A stretch of DNA of 64,000 nt. Source: Macrophomina tecta (taxonomy: Eukaryota > Ascomycota > Dothideomycetes > Botryosphaeriales > Botryosphaeriaceae). The position numbers and the translations under genes were made by a program. This document shows positions 22,066-33,428 of this stretch, one piece after another; position 1 is the first letter of the stretch, and every line of letters starts with the position of its first letter. The stretch lies in the NCBI GenBank assembly GCA_024180945.1, contig JAKSGN010000036.1, forward strand, positions 1,984,001 to 2,048,000. Direction: 5' to 3'. The notes below the pieces were generated by a model. The model was not told the origin of the DNA, made no database searches, and saw only the letters and a program-made list of their open reading frames with translations.

Positions 22066-25000
22066 GACGAAAATACTAAATCCACCCTCATTCAGGCCGA
22101 AAACGCATAAACCACCCTATCGGACACAATCCACCTCTTGCAGGGTATATTCACAGGGGGTTCCTGGCCTAATCCTTACCGCTCTGAAAGCCGCCGGGGT
22201 CTGCATGTTAGGTAATTACTTAGCGTGGTGTTAAACAGCAGTAACACGCTCATATTACTTGGCATGGTGTTGAACAGCAGTAACTCCATTAAACACGTAT
22301 TATATAACCCCTACCTCTATTGCCTCCAGCCCAATTGCTTCCTACTCATATAAACCTCGTTGTAGCTATTAACACGTTGTTGCTTGCGAGGCGAGAGTCG
22401 AATAGGCAGCTCTAGCGGGCGCTTGCGAGTAAGCCGTATTGGCATTGTAAGTAGCAGTGGTGGAGGCGACGGAGTTGCGATTGAACGTGCCGATGAGAGA
22501 GGTGAATTAGAAGGCGATTGAAGGAGTAACCGGGCCCACTGCTGCTGCTGCTGAATAACGTACTCTTGGCCCTGCTGGTGTTGATATTTAAGAAGAGGCC
22601 GCCACCGTCGCTCGTACATATCGCGGTGTTGCACTACTCTCCCACGCCTTATAACCTCTAGATGACGGTCTTCATAAGGCTGTAATTCAGCCTCGCATTC
22701 AAAGTTGGTAATACGGCGTCTTTGCGTTTCAATCCTTGACTTAAGGAAGCGCACATCACTCTCCTTGCGCCACACCGTTTTATTGGCCTGCGGATTAGCT
22801 AGCTGGGCGGCAAAGAGCGTCTCCTTCGCCTTACTCAACTCAACCTCCAGGCTCTGAAGAACAGCCCGGGCGCGCTTAGCCATTACTCCCCATGTTGTTT
22901 CTGATGGTGAGCCAAGCTCAGGCCATTCAATTGGTCCTGTGTAGCCTAGTATAGGTGTAGAAGGTATGCGGGGTGGCGGTGAAGTCCATGTACGGCTTAG
23001 AACGTCCTCCAGGGGCGTTCTTGGTAGAGGAGTACGGTGGGTGTTGGTTTCCGCAAGTGCTGACGGCGGCACAACGTCATCGCTAGAGCTACTAGAGTCG
23101 CTAGAGTCGCTTTCGGGGCTGATTTCAATAGGGCTTACATCGCCGGGTGAGCTGGAGCCGTCGCTTGGTGGTTCATGGCATTGTACGTTGACGGTGCTAA
23201 GGCTTGGAAGTGCGCAACGAGGTTGATATTTTCGCCCAGGTGTCTTATCAGTCTTATCGGTCCCTCCGCTAGGCCTATTATGGGTGCTGCTAGGCCTATT
23301 TTGGCTGCTGCCTGGCCTCTCTGCTGTCTCTGCTTGTATTACGGCCGCCTCCGCTTCTTCATCAACACCTACTCCACCAATATACGGCCCAAATGGCTCA
23401 GGATTCCGACGGCAGCGCAGCTTGCCATGACCGCTGAAGCCGCAAATTGAGCAGCGGTACGTCCTAACAGGCCTGGCAGGTCCTTTTGGCGCTTCCTTAC
23501 GCTTCGTTTGCTGACGTCCGGAGCGGCTTCTAATATTTGGTGGCAAGAGTTCACCCTCCACTAAGTAATCCAGCTCTAGCGGCTTTAACGATAGTCGGTA
23601 CGCCTCTCTCTGCGTCTCATGCTTCCACATATCGCTAATCCAGAGGTGTTCAGGCCGTCTCTTCATGCGCAAGGCCAGCGCGCAGGCGTGTTCACAAGGG
23701 AGTCCTTCGTCCAGCCAATCCATGCAGTTACAGCGGTTGTCTGCTAACGCCACCTTATAGTGAACCTCTCCCTCATCTAGAGACACAATAACCTTGCCGG
23801 AGCCGTCAATCTCGTTAGCGGGCGTCGCTTTCATTTGCTGCGCAATAGCCGTATGCTCCTCTAGCTTGCGCGCCGCGTATGTAGTAAGTCTAAAGGCGTT
23901 AGGGTGTGTAGCTGTACGCCGCTTAAAGAAGCACGCCTGTACTAAGTTATATATTTATTCTAGTGCCTTGAGCGGCTGCTGATGACGCGCATTATTAATC
24001 TGCTTATTCATCGACTCTACTGGATTATTCGTTATATTGTTGTAGCGCCGGAGGCCTGCTGGCTGCGTACACCTTGCCCAGTGGCTGAGAGTTATATTTG
24101 ATACGTAAGTTTCGGCGTCGCTATTTACCTCTCGAAGGCTCCTTATATGATGAGAAAAGGCCGCCTCCTTCGCTGCATAGGCAGCCCGTCGAAAGTGCTT
24201 TGCAGCTAACGCGCTAAACTTCTTATCAACGTTACGAGCCATATGATTAATACAGTAGAAGTGGTGAAGGTGGAGGACGTCTCTAACGGCTTTAATAAGG
24301 GCAGCGTTGCGATCAGAGACAACGGAAAATTTGGTATAATCCCGACGATTTACTAGTAAATTTATTAGAGCTAACGGAGAATTCCTAGTGCCTAGATACT
24401 TACTAGTAGCTTCATTAAACCTTGCTGCCCTGGCTAAGTCGGTGCAAAAGGATGCCCAGCTAATGTCATCTTCGCCCGGGTATAACCCCCAAGCGATAGG
24501 TAAGGTTTCGTTGTTTGCGTCCTTGACAACGGCCATGAAGAGGTGCAACGAGCTATGCTGACATTTGAGCCATGTAGAGTCCAGAAAGATTACCGGTATG
24601 GTGAACGGCAGCGCCTCCATGCACGCAAGAGGCGCTAAGAAACAGGACTTAAATTGACGGCCGTGTATACCGCTTATAGTGTTGAGGCTCGTATACGCAT
24701 TACGAGTGCGACTGTCTGGAAACTCGGCTTCAGCAAGGAACGACTCCATGAGACGGAAGCTCCTTAGCTCATCTAGTGATAATACACCCTGCACCTCCTC
24801 CATGGCCCTCCGGGCTTGCTTATACGTTGGCATGACGCCTCGCTGAGTAAAGAGGTAGTTGCGAGCCTCCGCAGTCGATGCAGTAGGACGGCCTTTCATA
24901 TACGGAGTAAGTACTGTAGCCAACACCTCACGGCTTACCGCATGCTTGGAGTTATTAGTATTAGCCAGCGGGCTACACGTATGCTCCTTCGCCTCAACAA

Positions 25001-25513
25001 CATGGCAGAGGCCGTCAGCCCGACGGCGTATACTAATGTAGAAGGCGCAACCGTCCTTGCAGCGCGCACGCCACCGATTGGTGTTATTATTAGGGGACGG
25101 CTTAAACGATGAGCCGGCGGCTCCGGAGGCTCGTTTAATAGCTGTTGCGGCCTCCTTGATGGAGTCATATACAACACCGACTGCAGGCAACATTGTGATA
25201 AAAGCGGTAACGAATTTGAAGGCTTAAAAGGCTCTGAAGGCTTGAACGGCTCTGAGAGGCGTAAGGAGGAGGAGGAGGAGGAGGAGGAGGAGGCAACGGC
25301 AGTGAGGAGTAAGTTACATTAAAACTCAACACCAAAGCTAATATATAAATCGCCCAATAGGGATAGGTAACAACGAACCTTTACACCGGCCCCTTCGGAA
25401 GACAAAACCGACCAGCATTTGCCTGCGAAATACCCTTGCAAGAGGTGGATTGTGTCCGATAGGGTGGTTTGTGCGTTTTCGGCCTGAATGAGGGTGGATT
25501 TGGTATTTTCGTC
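22066..25513 (-). mobile_element. Mutator-like element (MULE) with ~76-bp inverted ends
   Basis: The left end 22,066-22,142 and right end 25,438-25,513 are inverted copies with only a few differences over ~76 bp, both beginning GACGAAAATA. The transposase gene lies between them on the minus strand. A near-duplicate of ~38 bp ('ggtgtt.aacagcagtaac') sits inside the left end at about 22,214-22,282, and a (GGA)n run at 25,264-25,293 upstream of the ATG. A 9-bp target duplication was not found. Confidence 0.85.
22317..25193 (-). pseudogene. MULE transposase with SWIM and CCHC zinc motifs, one in-frame stop
   Basis: A single reading frame of ~958 codons from ATG at 25,193, interrupted once by TAA at 23,957-23,955. 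Residues 45-73 form a C-x4-C...H-x-C DNA-binding finger (WRARCKDGC...EHTC). The MULE/DDE domain has D205 (VIFLDSTWLK), D294 (VVSDRNAALIK) and the C/H signature CINHMARN at ~314-320, with NNPVESMNKQ just before the stop. After the stop come a SWIM finger (CNCMDWLDEGLPCEHACAL), a CCHC knuckle (CSICGFSGHGKLRC), then a serine-rich and a coiled-coil/glutamine-rich tail. Upstream and downstream halves are in the same frame, so a CAA-to-TAA change (CpA to TpA) explains the break. Confidence 0.87.
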
Positions 25514-26322
25514 CAACGATTTTAAGCCGGTAAGTAAATCTGATCTGTAGACGGGCTCTCAGCTCAGAAGAAATACACAAGGGTAGGATATGTGGTCATC
25601 GTTTCTAGACACGATGCATATTAGAAGCGCGTTTGTATCATGTTCCGTTGACAATTAGGGACCTTATTTCAAATAACACCTTGGTAGAATCATGCATCAT
25701 AAATCAACAGCGACGGGTTTAATGCACTCAGTTGCGAGTAGCAGAACTTATGACTATAAATTGTTGATGTAGCATCAGTCCAATCGTTAACTGATAAGTG
25801 CTTTCTTGCTCGATTTCTTGAGGCTTTCCAAATGTCCGATGATTTTCTTAAGCGTATAGTTACTTAAGCAAGGTCTTCTTCAGCTCTTTCAATACCAATC
25901 AAGCCAAGTCGCTCTCTTAAGCAATCCTTTGGCGCTGCATATCCATTTTCTTAACATCCAGACTTCTGTACTTGCACCCCCTAGCAGGCGACATGTCACT
26001 GCCGCTTTATTCCTCTAGAAAGAGCAACGCGGACGCAAGGTGATGGACGCTATCTGGAGCGTGAGCCTTTAGAGCATAACATCCACCCTCATAGAGGAGC
26101 GACGGTATCAATTCATAACTTCAAAGGCACTTGGGATAAATACGCGTTAGTTCAAGCTGAAACTTCATTCCTCCATTTGACTTCCCAAACACATTGCGAA
26201 CTAGTTGAGGAGCGAGCGAGTAGACGAAACCTTCCAAGAAGATTAAATAACGATATTTCCAAGTCGACAACAGCACTTGGACCCACAGCTCGGCTTTAGG
26301 ACTGAACCTTCCTAATTCCGAT
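25514..26322. other. AT-rich intergenic stretch
   Basis: No frame of interest between the MULE and the defensin-like gene. Includes the downstream (3') flank of that gene. Confidence 0.45.
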
Positions 26323-26743
26323 TCAGCACTTGGTGTTATAAACGCACTGACAGGTGCTGCTGAGTGTCAGCATTCATATCTCGGTAGTAGGTCGCTGAAA
26401 GGTACTTACGCCGTAAGGAATCCTCCGCAGACTCCCTTATAAGGCCTGAGAACCTTTCCGTTGCCGCACTTGAAGGTGACTTTGTTGACACACTGGTGGC
26501 GGGTTAAATGTTGGCTCAAATGGTAAAATGGCGCCCAATACTGACGTGGAAATTGCAAATGCCAACGTCATCACCGCCGATTGCATCGCAGCCGTAGCCT
26601 CGCTTCTCCAGGCCTTCGGGCTGTCCAGCATCCTCGAAGACATGAGTGAATCCGACGTCGCTGGCGTCGTCCCGACGAACTGCTTGAGGAGCAGCAGCGC
26701 AGCCGAAGGTGAAGAGAGCGGCAATGATGAGCTGGAGCTTCAT
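26323..26743 (-). CDS. Secreted defensin-like (CS-alpha-beta) peptide precursor, 3 exons
   Basis: Predicted exons on the minus strand are 26743-26546, 26492-26410 and 26359-26323. The 53- and 50-bp introns are in phase and give 105 residues. Residues 1-18 are a signal peptide (MKLQLIIAALFTFGCAAA). An acidic pro-region ends in a Kex2-type KR (47-48), then the mature domain starts GYGCD. Its cysteines are spaced C-x10-C-x3-C, exactly as in plectasin-type fungal defensins, and it ends with YKGVC...C-x-C. Two extra cysteines (one between the third and YKGVC, one at the C-terminus) make eight, allowing four disulfides. The first donor is GTCAGT (weaker); the second is GTAAGT. Unspliced, the frame stops 9 residues after exon 1. 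A TATA box lies ~105 bp upstream. Likely antimicrobial; activity is inferred. Confidence 0.72.
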
Positions 26744-26846
26744 GGTTGGAGGAGTTGAGAATTTCTGTGAGGAATGTTGTTTGTGCCCTTGGTGTTTGGA
26801 GGTTCTTGGTGTGTTGTCGACTCAATCGCGGAGCGGGCGGGCAGAG

Positions 26847-26853
26847 ATTTATA
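26847..26853 (-). promoter_or_regulatory. TATA-like box of the defensin-like gene
   Basis: TATAAAT on the minus strand, about 105 bp upstream of the ATG at 26,743. The position and orientation fit a core promoter giving a short 5' UTR. Confidence 0.45.
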
Positions 26854-26859
26854 TCCACA

Positions 26860-27918
26860 ACTGTGATGCCTTCCTACAGCTTTCTCAGTCTGCTCCAACC
26901 GAACTGATACCCTCTCCACAGGCCGCTCACCCAAACCCCCCTTCCTTTCTCTCCCCCCGGGCGGGACCCACGCTTTGCATCCTTCGTGGGCCACACCATA
27001 GTACTAATTATAGATGGCGAAGCATGCAATTGAAGCGGGTAGCTCACCAGCGAAGCGTTGGAAGTCCTCTGTGATTGCATCCTTGGCGCTCATGGCAAGG
27101 GAGCTGACACATTTGTCCAAAAAGCTGCTAGTACTGCTCCTCCTGCAACTTTAGCGTCCTAACGGCTGAATTCTGAGCATGGTACTAGTGCCTGATAAGC
27201 GAGAAGTAACCCTATTACCTTGCGGGAAGCTAGGGAGAATTCGGTGTTGGAGGCATCTGATTGCAATACCAAGAGATGCCGAGGCGACGTTTAGCTTCTA
27301 GTCCCAGGTTTCATCTCCGCATTGAGAATGAGGCTGAAGGTTGAAATGAAGAACACGAGGAGCTGTAGACTAAAAATAGAGCTCAGTTGCGCTACGGGAG
27401 TTAGCTTTGTGTAAGTACCTCCTTCTTTAAGTTGGGCTCCGCTTGGCGGTGGACGTGATTACTGTCGCCTAAGTAAGCACTAAATCGGGCTATGACCAAC
27501 GGTATCGCTTGGTTACACCGCATGAAAGAACTGAACTGCGGGGGATCGTTTCATGAGCTATTCGCCAATCAGTACCCTGTTCCCCGCGGAATGCAGCATA
27601 GGATATGAATGATCGAGTCAGTTTGATTCCAGTCTCGGCTTCGACGTGGGGGCGGGACACATCACCAACAGACGGGGCTGCGCTTTCAGGTACTATTGGA
27701 GGCACTCTTCCCTAGAGGATCCTGCAGAAGCTCACACAAGCCTGTAGTATGGCCGGCGCAGTACGATCGTCAGTGTACAGGCTTGCGTCGCCGTGCTAGT
27801 CCACTGGATACAACAAACCCCGCATTTTCAGCCCTCATTTGGCGCGCATCTAGCTTTAGCCTCATCCCTTAACCTGTGCACGGTCGCCTTGCTGAAGTCA
27901 AAGTGGTTGACTGCAACG
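26860..27918. other. Intergenic, no gene recognised
   Basis: About 1 kb between the defensin promoter and the LINE-D tail. Small frames on both strands show no motif; nothing repeated elsewhere in the window was noticed. Confidence 0.4.
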
Positions 27919-27920
27919 AC

Positions 27921-27951
<31 letters not shown>

Positions 27952-29886
27952 AATTCATACGCCCAGTCGGCCTCCACGGGCCATAGGGAAGAACTAACAC
28001 TAATGCGATCGTTATGCCTACACTGAACTCCCGGTTCATCCAAAGCCCCCCACTTCAAGAACAAGTTACGAGGAAGTAACGTTCCCAGAAGGAGAGACAA
28101 GAAAGCTAAAAACCGAGATGTATAAGAACAAAGCGAAAATCAAACGATAATAAGAAGAAAGAAAAAGGACCCAAAGTGCGAGGGCTGTAGCTTCTCGATC
28201 CTACGTGCTGCTAATCTTCAGGCCGTCTGCCCAAGCGCTGCCAGTCCCTGTAACGGCGTGGCAGCTGGCGAGACCATACGCTTTGCTGGAAACCCTCTTC
28301 TCTTTACTGTTCCGTGACTGTCCGCAGCCGTCCTGTCGCGATTGCAAACGCCGCCGTCGCCTTGACCGCCTTTCATATCCGCTCGCCACCTTTCAGGTAG
28401 CCCATCCAGGTACGTGCCGTCCGGTCGCTTCGTCTCTGACCCTCCACCAAGCATGTACGACATATCGCCGAACCTCTTGCCCACTGCTCTCTGGAGCTCT
28501 ACACGGTGCTCAAGCCATCGCCTGCACTCCAGCAGAAAATGCTTTACCGTTTCTTCTCCCATCCCGCATGCGCATTGTGGCGACTCCGTTCTTCGGATCT
28601 TGTGGAGCGACTCGTTCAGTCTTGACCTCAAGGTCCTCAGCTGTGAGATCACCCCTGCCTCTACTGCGCTCAGCCTGTCGTACAGCTTTTTGTGGTGGTG
28701 CTGTGAGAGCGCTCTGTGCAGCGTGCGGGTGAAACGTCCATCTGTGATGCCGCCCAGCTCCTTCGTCCAAGCTCGGGAAACAACCCGGTTAACTTCTGCA
28801 AGTGCAGCCATCTTTAGAAGCACGCTCTCCGGGATGTCTATCAGGCTTCGTGGCCTGCAGCGCCAGTCTGTTCGCCTGCTCGTTCCCTGGCACTCCCGCG
28901 TGCGCCGGCACCCACCGTAGCTCAACAATCAGCACTCCTGTCCTCTGCATCTTGCTGAGAATGCCGAGTATCTGCTTCGCAACCACTTGTCCTCTTCTCT
29001 TGTCTCGGCCGCAGCAGAGCCTGAAGCGCAGACTTACTGTCGCACTAGATGACGTGACTCACGCGCGCTACCATCGCCTGAGCGATGATCCTCCCTTGTG
29101 GCCATGCCTGGTCGATGAGAGCGATAGCTCGTCCGATTGCCTCCAGCTTGGCACAATAGTTGTTGATCCTGCCGCTGCTGCCGACTGTCTGTGAATGTTC
29201 TAGTATCATTGTGCCTGCGCAGTCGACGCATGAGATACCGACCCCCACGCGTCTGTTTCTTGCGGAACTGTCGGTAAATGGATATTTCAGAGGCTGGCGG
29301 ACAGCTTGCTCTCTCTTTGGCGGCTTCTCTATCCTCAATTGTTACTGCCGGATTGTTCTGCCATGGAGCTTTGCCAAAGGGTTCAATGGTCTCGAGGTTT
29401 TCCAAATCCACCACCTGCGCCTGCTGCATGATGCGCTGCAGCGGTGAGACGAACCGTTTGTTTCGCAGGTCGAGTCTTTTCCCTGAGCTTCCAAAAAGGA
29501 TGCTGCGGTGGCAACGAGCACGAGTTCACCCAGAAACGGAGCAGCTGTTCTTTCAGGCGGACCTTGACAGGCAAAACGCCCGCCTCTACTTCCAAGATCG
29601 GCAAAGCTGTAGTCTTGAAAGCGCCGGTGGTCGCTCTCGCCGCGATTCTCTGGATGGGCTGCAACGCCTTTAGCAGTGATGCTGACAGACCGGGCGCCCA
29701 CACGGGCGAGGCATAGTCAACGACGGGAGCCACCGTCGCGGAGAAGAGCTGGCGCGCTGCACTCGGCTGAAGCCCCTGTAGCCGCCTTAGGGCCAGGGCT
29801 GCTCTGAGTACTCTCTTTGCAATTCTGCCTGCATGTGCCCCAAATCGAAGCTTGGAGTCGAACACGACCCCCAAGCAGACTGGTAA
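27919..29886 (-). mobile_element. LINE-D, 5'-truncated copy of the LINE-B family
   Basis: Minus-strand element ending in an (ATC)n array, seen as (GAT)n at 27,921-27,951. Its 3' UTR shares 'ccctatgg' and 'gaggccga' blocks with LINE-B. Homology starts only at the post-RT region (LGVVFDSKLRFGAHAGRIAKR), so endonuclease and RT are absent. Flanking target duplications were not found. Confidence 0.82.
28218..29886 (-). pseudogene. LINE-D ORF2 remnant: RT thumb, RNase H, C-terminal zinc motif
   Basis: Reading order on the minus strand: LGVVFDSKLRFGAHAGRIAKR..ALALRRLQGLQPS..LFSATVAPVVDYASPVWAPG (quoted in part), then RNase H (YTDSSARNRRVGVGISCVD), ELRWVPAHAGVPGNEQANRLAL, and the zinc motif CACGMGEETVKHFLLEC followed by LGGGSETKRPDG. 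Each block sits in a different frame, so there are several frameshifts (near 29,450, 29,330, 29,040 and 28,930). It matches LINE-B block by block and is non-functional. Confidence 0.83.
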
Positions 29887-30197
29887 ACACTTCACTTAAA
29901 GTGCCAAGAGATTGAAGTGATTGACGAAGTGACCACTTTCACTCACTCACTCATGCCTCCTAAATCTTGGCACCCACTCACTCGGCCGGGCCCAAGTGAG
30001 TGAAAGTGATTGAGGAGATTGACGGAGTCGTCGCTGGGAGGAGAGGGGGTGGTAAGCCGGAGGCCTCATGTTGTCAATGCCTTAACCTGACTTTTGACTT
30101 GGCTTGATTCTATCAGGCTACGATGTCTGCTATGGGGACATAAGAGCCGTCCTATCCACATTTTCCTTCCCGTTAGCCCTGCTTTGCCTAGTCTCAC
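29887..30197. repeat. Unassigned stretch with inverted repeat
   Basis: CACTTTCACTCACT at about 29,934 is inverted as AGTGAGTGAAAGTG at about 29,995. GTGCCAAGA at 29,904 pairs with TCTTGGCAC at 29,966. The nested inverted pairs look like the end of a foldback or hAT-like element, but no coding part or second end was found. Confidence 0.45.
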
Positions 30198-31085
30198 CCA
30201 GGCTGGATTATGATAATTTATTATCGTTTCTTATCGATAACTATCGCTATCACCTCTTATCGATAATTATCAATAATTATCATGATACCTTGGCATTTTC
30301 TTGGCATTGGGATGAAAATCATCAACAACGCGTTCAACGCGTCGTAAGCCATCAACAAACATGTTCAACGCATCGTAAACCATCGACGACGCGCCCTACA
30401 CGTCGTAGTTGACGGCAATTATCTGTCAGCACCGTCCTCGCGGTGTCGAATCCCGTGTCGTCCAGCTTCAACCCAAAGCCCAACGACCCGATTCACGACA
30501 TCACCACTTCGTCCCGCTCGCTTCTGCTCCGCATCTCAGCTTCCTTCATTTTCGACAGCCGAAGCTTCGACTCAATACTCGAGCCTTCTCTTCGTCAAAT
30601 TCTCCGGTTGCTTGTGAAATTGCGACTCTCTGAGACGTCGCGTCTCAACCTTTCGTCCTTTACTCGCGAGTTGCGAACTCCGCAACAACCTTTTGAGTTC
30701 CCACCAAAACCTTCTTATGTTTCAAGTAGATTCACTCGCATGATATAGGTCAAGTTGGCGCAGCCAAACTTGACTTCCTTTCCTTGCGTAACGTCCTGTC
30801 GACCAATCCAAGTCTGCTTTGTTCCTGTCCCGGCCCTGCTCGTGACACTTACCTGCATGGTCGAGTACGACAACTCTTACACTTCACTTTCCACCAGACG
30901 CACTCATCAGATGAGTGGCACTCCGGCAACTTTCACCATCTAATAAACTAAACCCCAGGATATGCGCACCAAAGGACACAATGTCAGCTCAGGAGCTAAT
31001 ATGCTGCCAACTGTGCTGTCTGTAAATAGGCCCTCGGCCGTACCATCACAGCCCACCACGTTCTTTCAACTATTACGTACGAATT

Positions 31086-33197
31086 ATGGATTCCGAGGCG
31101 GATTCATCTCTTTTAACGCCTTTAACTATCCAAGTTTCGACCGAAAGCCGATCCAAAAAGCTTCCAAAGGTAAAGAGGGGATCTGCTCATAAGACATAGG
31201 CTCACACTCGTCCGGCACGCGATAGAGAGGATTCCCGTCTCAAGTTCTACACACATTGCACAGAATCACCGTACAGCACCAAAACCAGTACGAATATGCG
31301 GTTACATCTCAAATCAAAGCATGGAATCAAAGTCGACGTATCTCCAGGTCCAACCAAGGAAGAAGCAGCCCAACAGCTACAGCAGCTTTATTCCCAAGCA
31401 GAGTCTTCCGGCCAGACCAACGAGATCGACACCCGAGTCTGCCGAAAACACCTGAATTCGGCCGTGATTACTGAGGCTTTGGTTACGCTGACCGTCGTAC
31501 GGAATCTCCCTTTCCAAGCCGTCCAATGGCCTGAATTTCATGCTTTTTGCCAGACGCTCAACCCAGAATCGTCTGGCATCATCACTACAGCGCATTCTCA
31601 GATCACGAACAAGATTAGAGAGTCCTGGCTCACCCACAAAGATAACGTACGTAAAAAACTTCAGTCGGCCATATCAAGCATTCATCTTTCGCTTAATATC
31701 TGAACCTCCCCAAACCGGCTACTTCTTCTTGGGGTCTGCGCGCATTTTGTTAATCGGAGTTCAGAGGATCTTACAAAGGCCCTCCTTACGCTTCGTCCTA
31801 TCGGAAACCACGGCGGAGACGAGCAATTCGCGACTCTAATCCCCGTCCTGGAGGACTACGGGATCCAACGGAAGCTTGGGTCTATCGTCAGCGACAACGC
31901 CTCGTCGAACGATACGCTTTGTCGTGCGGTAGAGAACCACTTGCGTGAAGAGGAGGGCATGGCCTGGGATGCCACCCGTTGGCGAGTCCGCTGCATCGGC
32001 CACATCATCAACTTGGCCGTCCAAGCCTTTCTGTTTTGTGACCGGATCGAATTAGAGCGACTAGAGTCGTACGACGAACAGGAAGGCAATGGGAAGCTAG
32101 GGAACGAAGCGGCGAAACGGGCAACCTTCCGGACTCTGGGGCCGCTCGGCAAGCTTCACAATATCGTCGTCCACATTCGCACTTCCGCCGCTCGCGCCAA
32201 GGAGTTCAAAGAACTGGCGGGCAGAATGATTCCACTTGACAATCGTACAAGGTGGAATAGCTGGTTTCTCATGCTAGCTGTGGCCGACCAGAAAGCGGGA
32301 CCTGTGGACACCTACACCAAGAACCACCTTGCCACACTCCAGGCCGACTATCTCTCCCCAAAGGACTGGGAACAGCTCCGAAAGATTAAGGATTTCCTTC
32401 AACCCTTCCACCAGGCAACTCTGGAGACCCAGGGAGGCAACGCGACCATCGATCGAGTACTATTCACTATGGATGTTATAATTGGGTACCTTCAAGACGC
32501 GTCTGTAAGTTGACATCATCCTAGATTGGGCAATACTAACACCGTGCCACAGTCGAAACATGCTTCTGACAAACCGTTCAAGCGTCGGATTGAAAATGCG
32601 TGGGACACCTTCGATAAGTACTACACCAAAACGGACGAATCGGCCCTCTACGCCGCCGCCCTGGTTCTCCATCCGAAGCGTCGGACGAAGTATATTGAGG
32701 CAAATTGGAAGCCAGAATGGATCGAGGACGCATTGGAAAAGGTTAAAGAGCTTTGGAAGGCCTACCGGGAAATGACTCCTGATCCTTCAATTTCCTCGTT
32801 CCGCGAAAGGACCCCTGAGGAGGAGGAGCTCAGTCCATTCGATCGGATCGCTCAGAAGCTGGGGGAGTATTATGAACCGGTAAGTCAGGATGAATATGAA
32901 GACTATTGTAGTGAAAATCCGATCGAGATTGGCAAGACGCCGGCGCTCAAATGGTGGGGTCAAGAGCAACAAACTGTACGGTGGCCACGGTTATCGCGCA
33001 TGGCATTTGATATTCTTTCAATTCCGGCTATGAGCGATGAACCAGAGCGAGTGTTTTCCGGGGCACGTCGCACAGTATCGTGGGAAAGGGCACAGATGGG
33101 AGCTGAGACCCTTGAGAAAGTGGAATGCTTGAAGCATTGGAAACGAAATGGTATTTTAGACACAACGATTGAGATGGGAGGTTCAGTATCGCCCTAA
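31086..33197 (+). pseudogene. hAT-1 transposase, BED finger and hATC domain, two nonsense codons
   Basis: The frame begins at ATG 31,086 (MDSEADSS). It is broken by TAG at 31,197-31,199 (in KT*AHTRPA, expected W) and TGA at 31,701-31,703 (in SLNI*TSPNR, expected W). Otherwise it runs on to a canonical 48-bp intron, 32,505-32,552 (GTAAGT, TACTAAC, CAG; phase 0). The BED finger near 31,250 has lost its first cysteine (FYTHC where FCxxC is expected, TGC to TAC). The core has SDNASSND and CIGHIINLAVQ. The C-terminal hAT dimerisation region reads RLSRMAFDILSIPAMSDEPER with VFSGARRTVSWER. All the changes seen are transitions. Confidence 0.85.
32505..32552 (+). other. 48-bp spliceosomal intron in hAT-1
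   Basis: Donor GTAAGT, perfect TACTAAC branch site and CAG acceptor. Removing it joins GAC GCG TCT to TCG AAA CAT in frame, giving continuous hAT protein. A clean model intron for this genome. Confidence 0.85.
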
Positions 33198-33428
33198 CGC
33201 CGACCTTTTCTTTCTTTTCTTCTTCATAGAACCTCATGGTAGTGAATTCAAGCAGTTACGCCCCACACCTGACAGTTTCCGATCCAAAATTCTCTTCCAA
33301 ACCCCAAAATCGACCCACTGATCACAATGCCAAGAAAATGCCAAGCTATCATCGATAATTATCGATAATCGGCTATCGATAGTGATACATTATCGATAAG
33401 CTATCACTACTATCATAATCCAGCCTGG

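Larger units (their letters stand above)
30198..33428 (+). mobile_element. hAT-1 transposon with long imperfect inverted ends
   Basis: Both ends start CCAGGCTGGATTATGATA in inverted orientation (30,198 and 33,428). About 100 bp further in, both carry an inverted TTGGCATTTTCTTGGCATT block (30,293 and 33,335). Between these lie clusters of TATCGATAA palindromes, typical subterminal transposase-binding arrays. A disabled hAT transposase is inside. No 8-bp duplication was recognised. Its right end abuts the copia gag fragment exactly after the zinc knuckle, so it may have inserted there. Confidence 0.83.

Noticed and set aside
22057..25522. 9-bp target duplication for the MULE
   Set aside because: Flanks aattttttt and caacgattt share only part; not convincing.
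28204..28920. Long plus-strand frames (175 and 168 codons)
   Set aside because: They are antisense to LINE-D ORF2, whose minus-strand protein matches LINE-B block by block.
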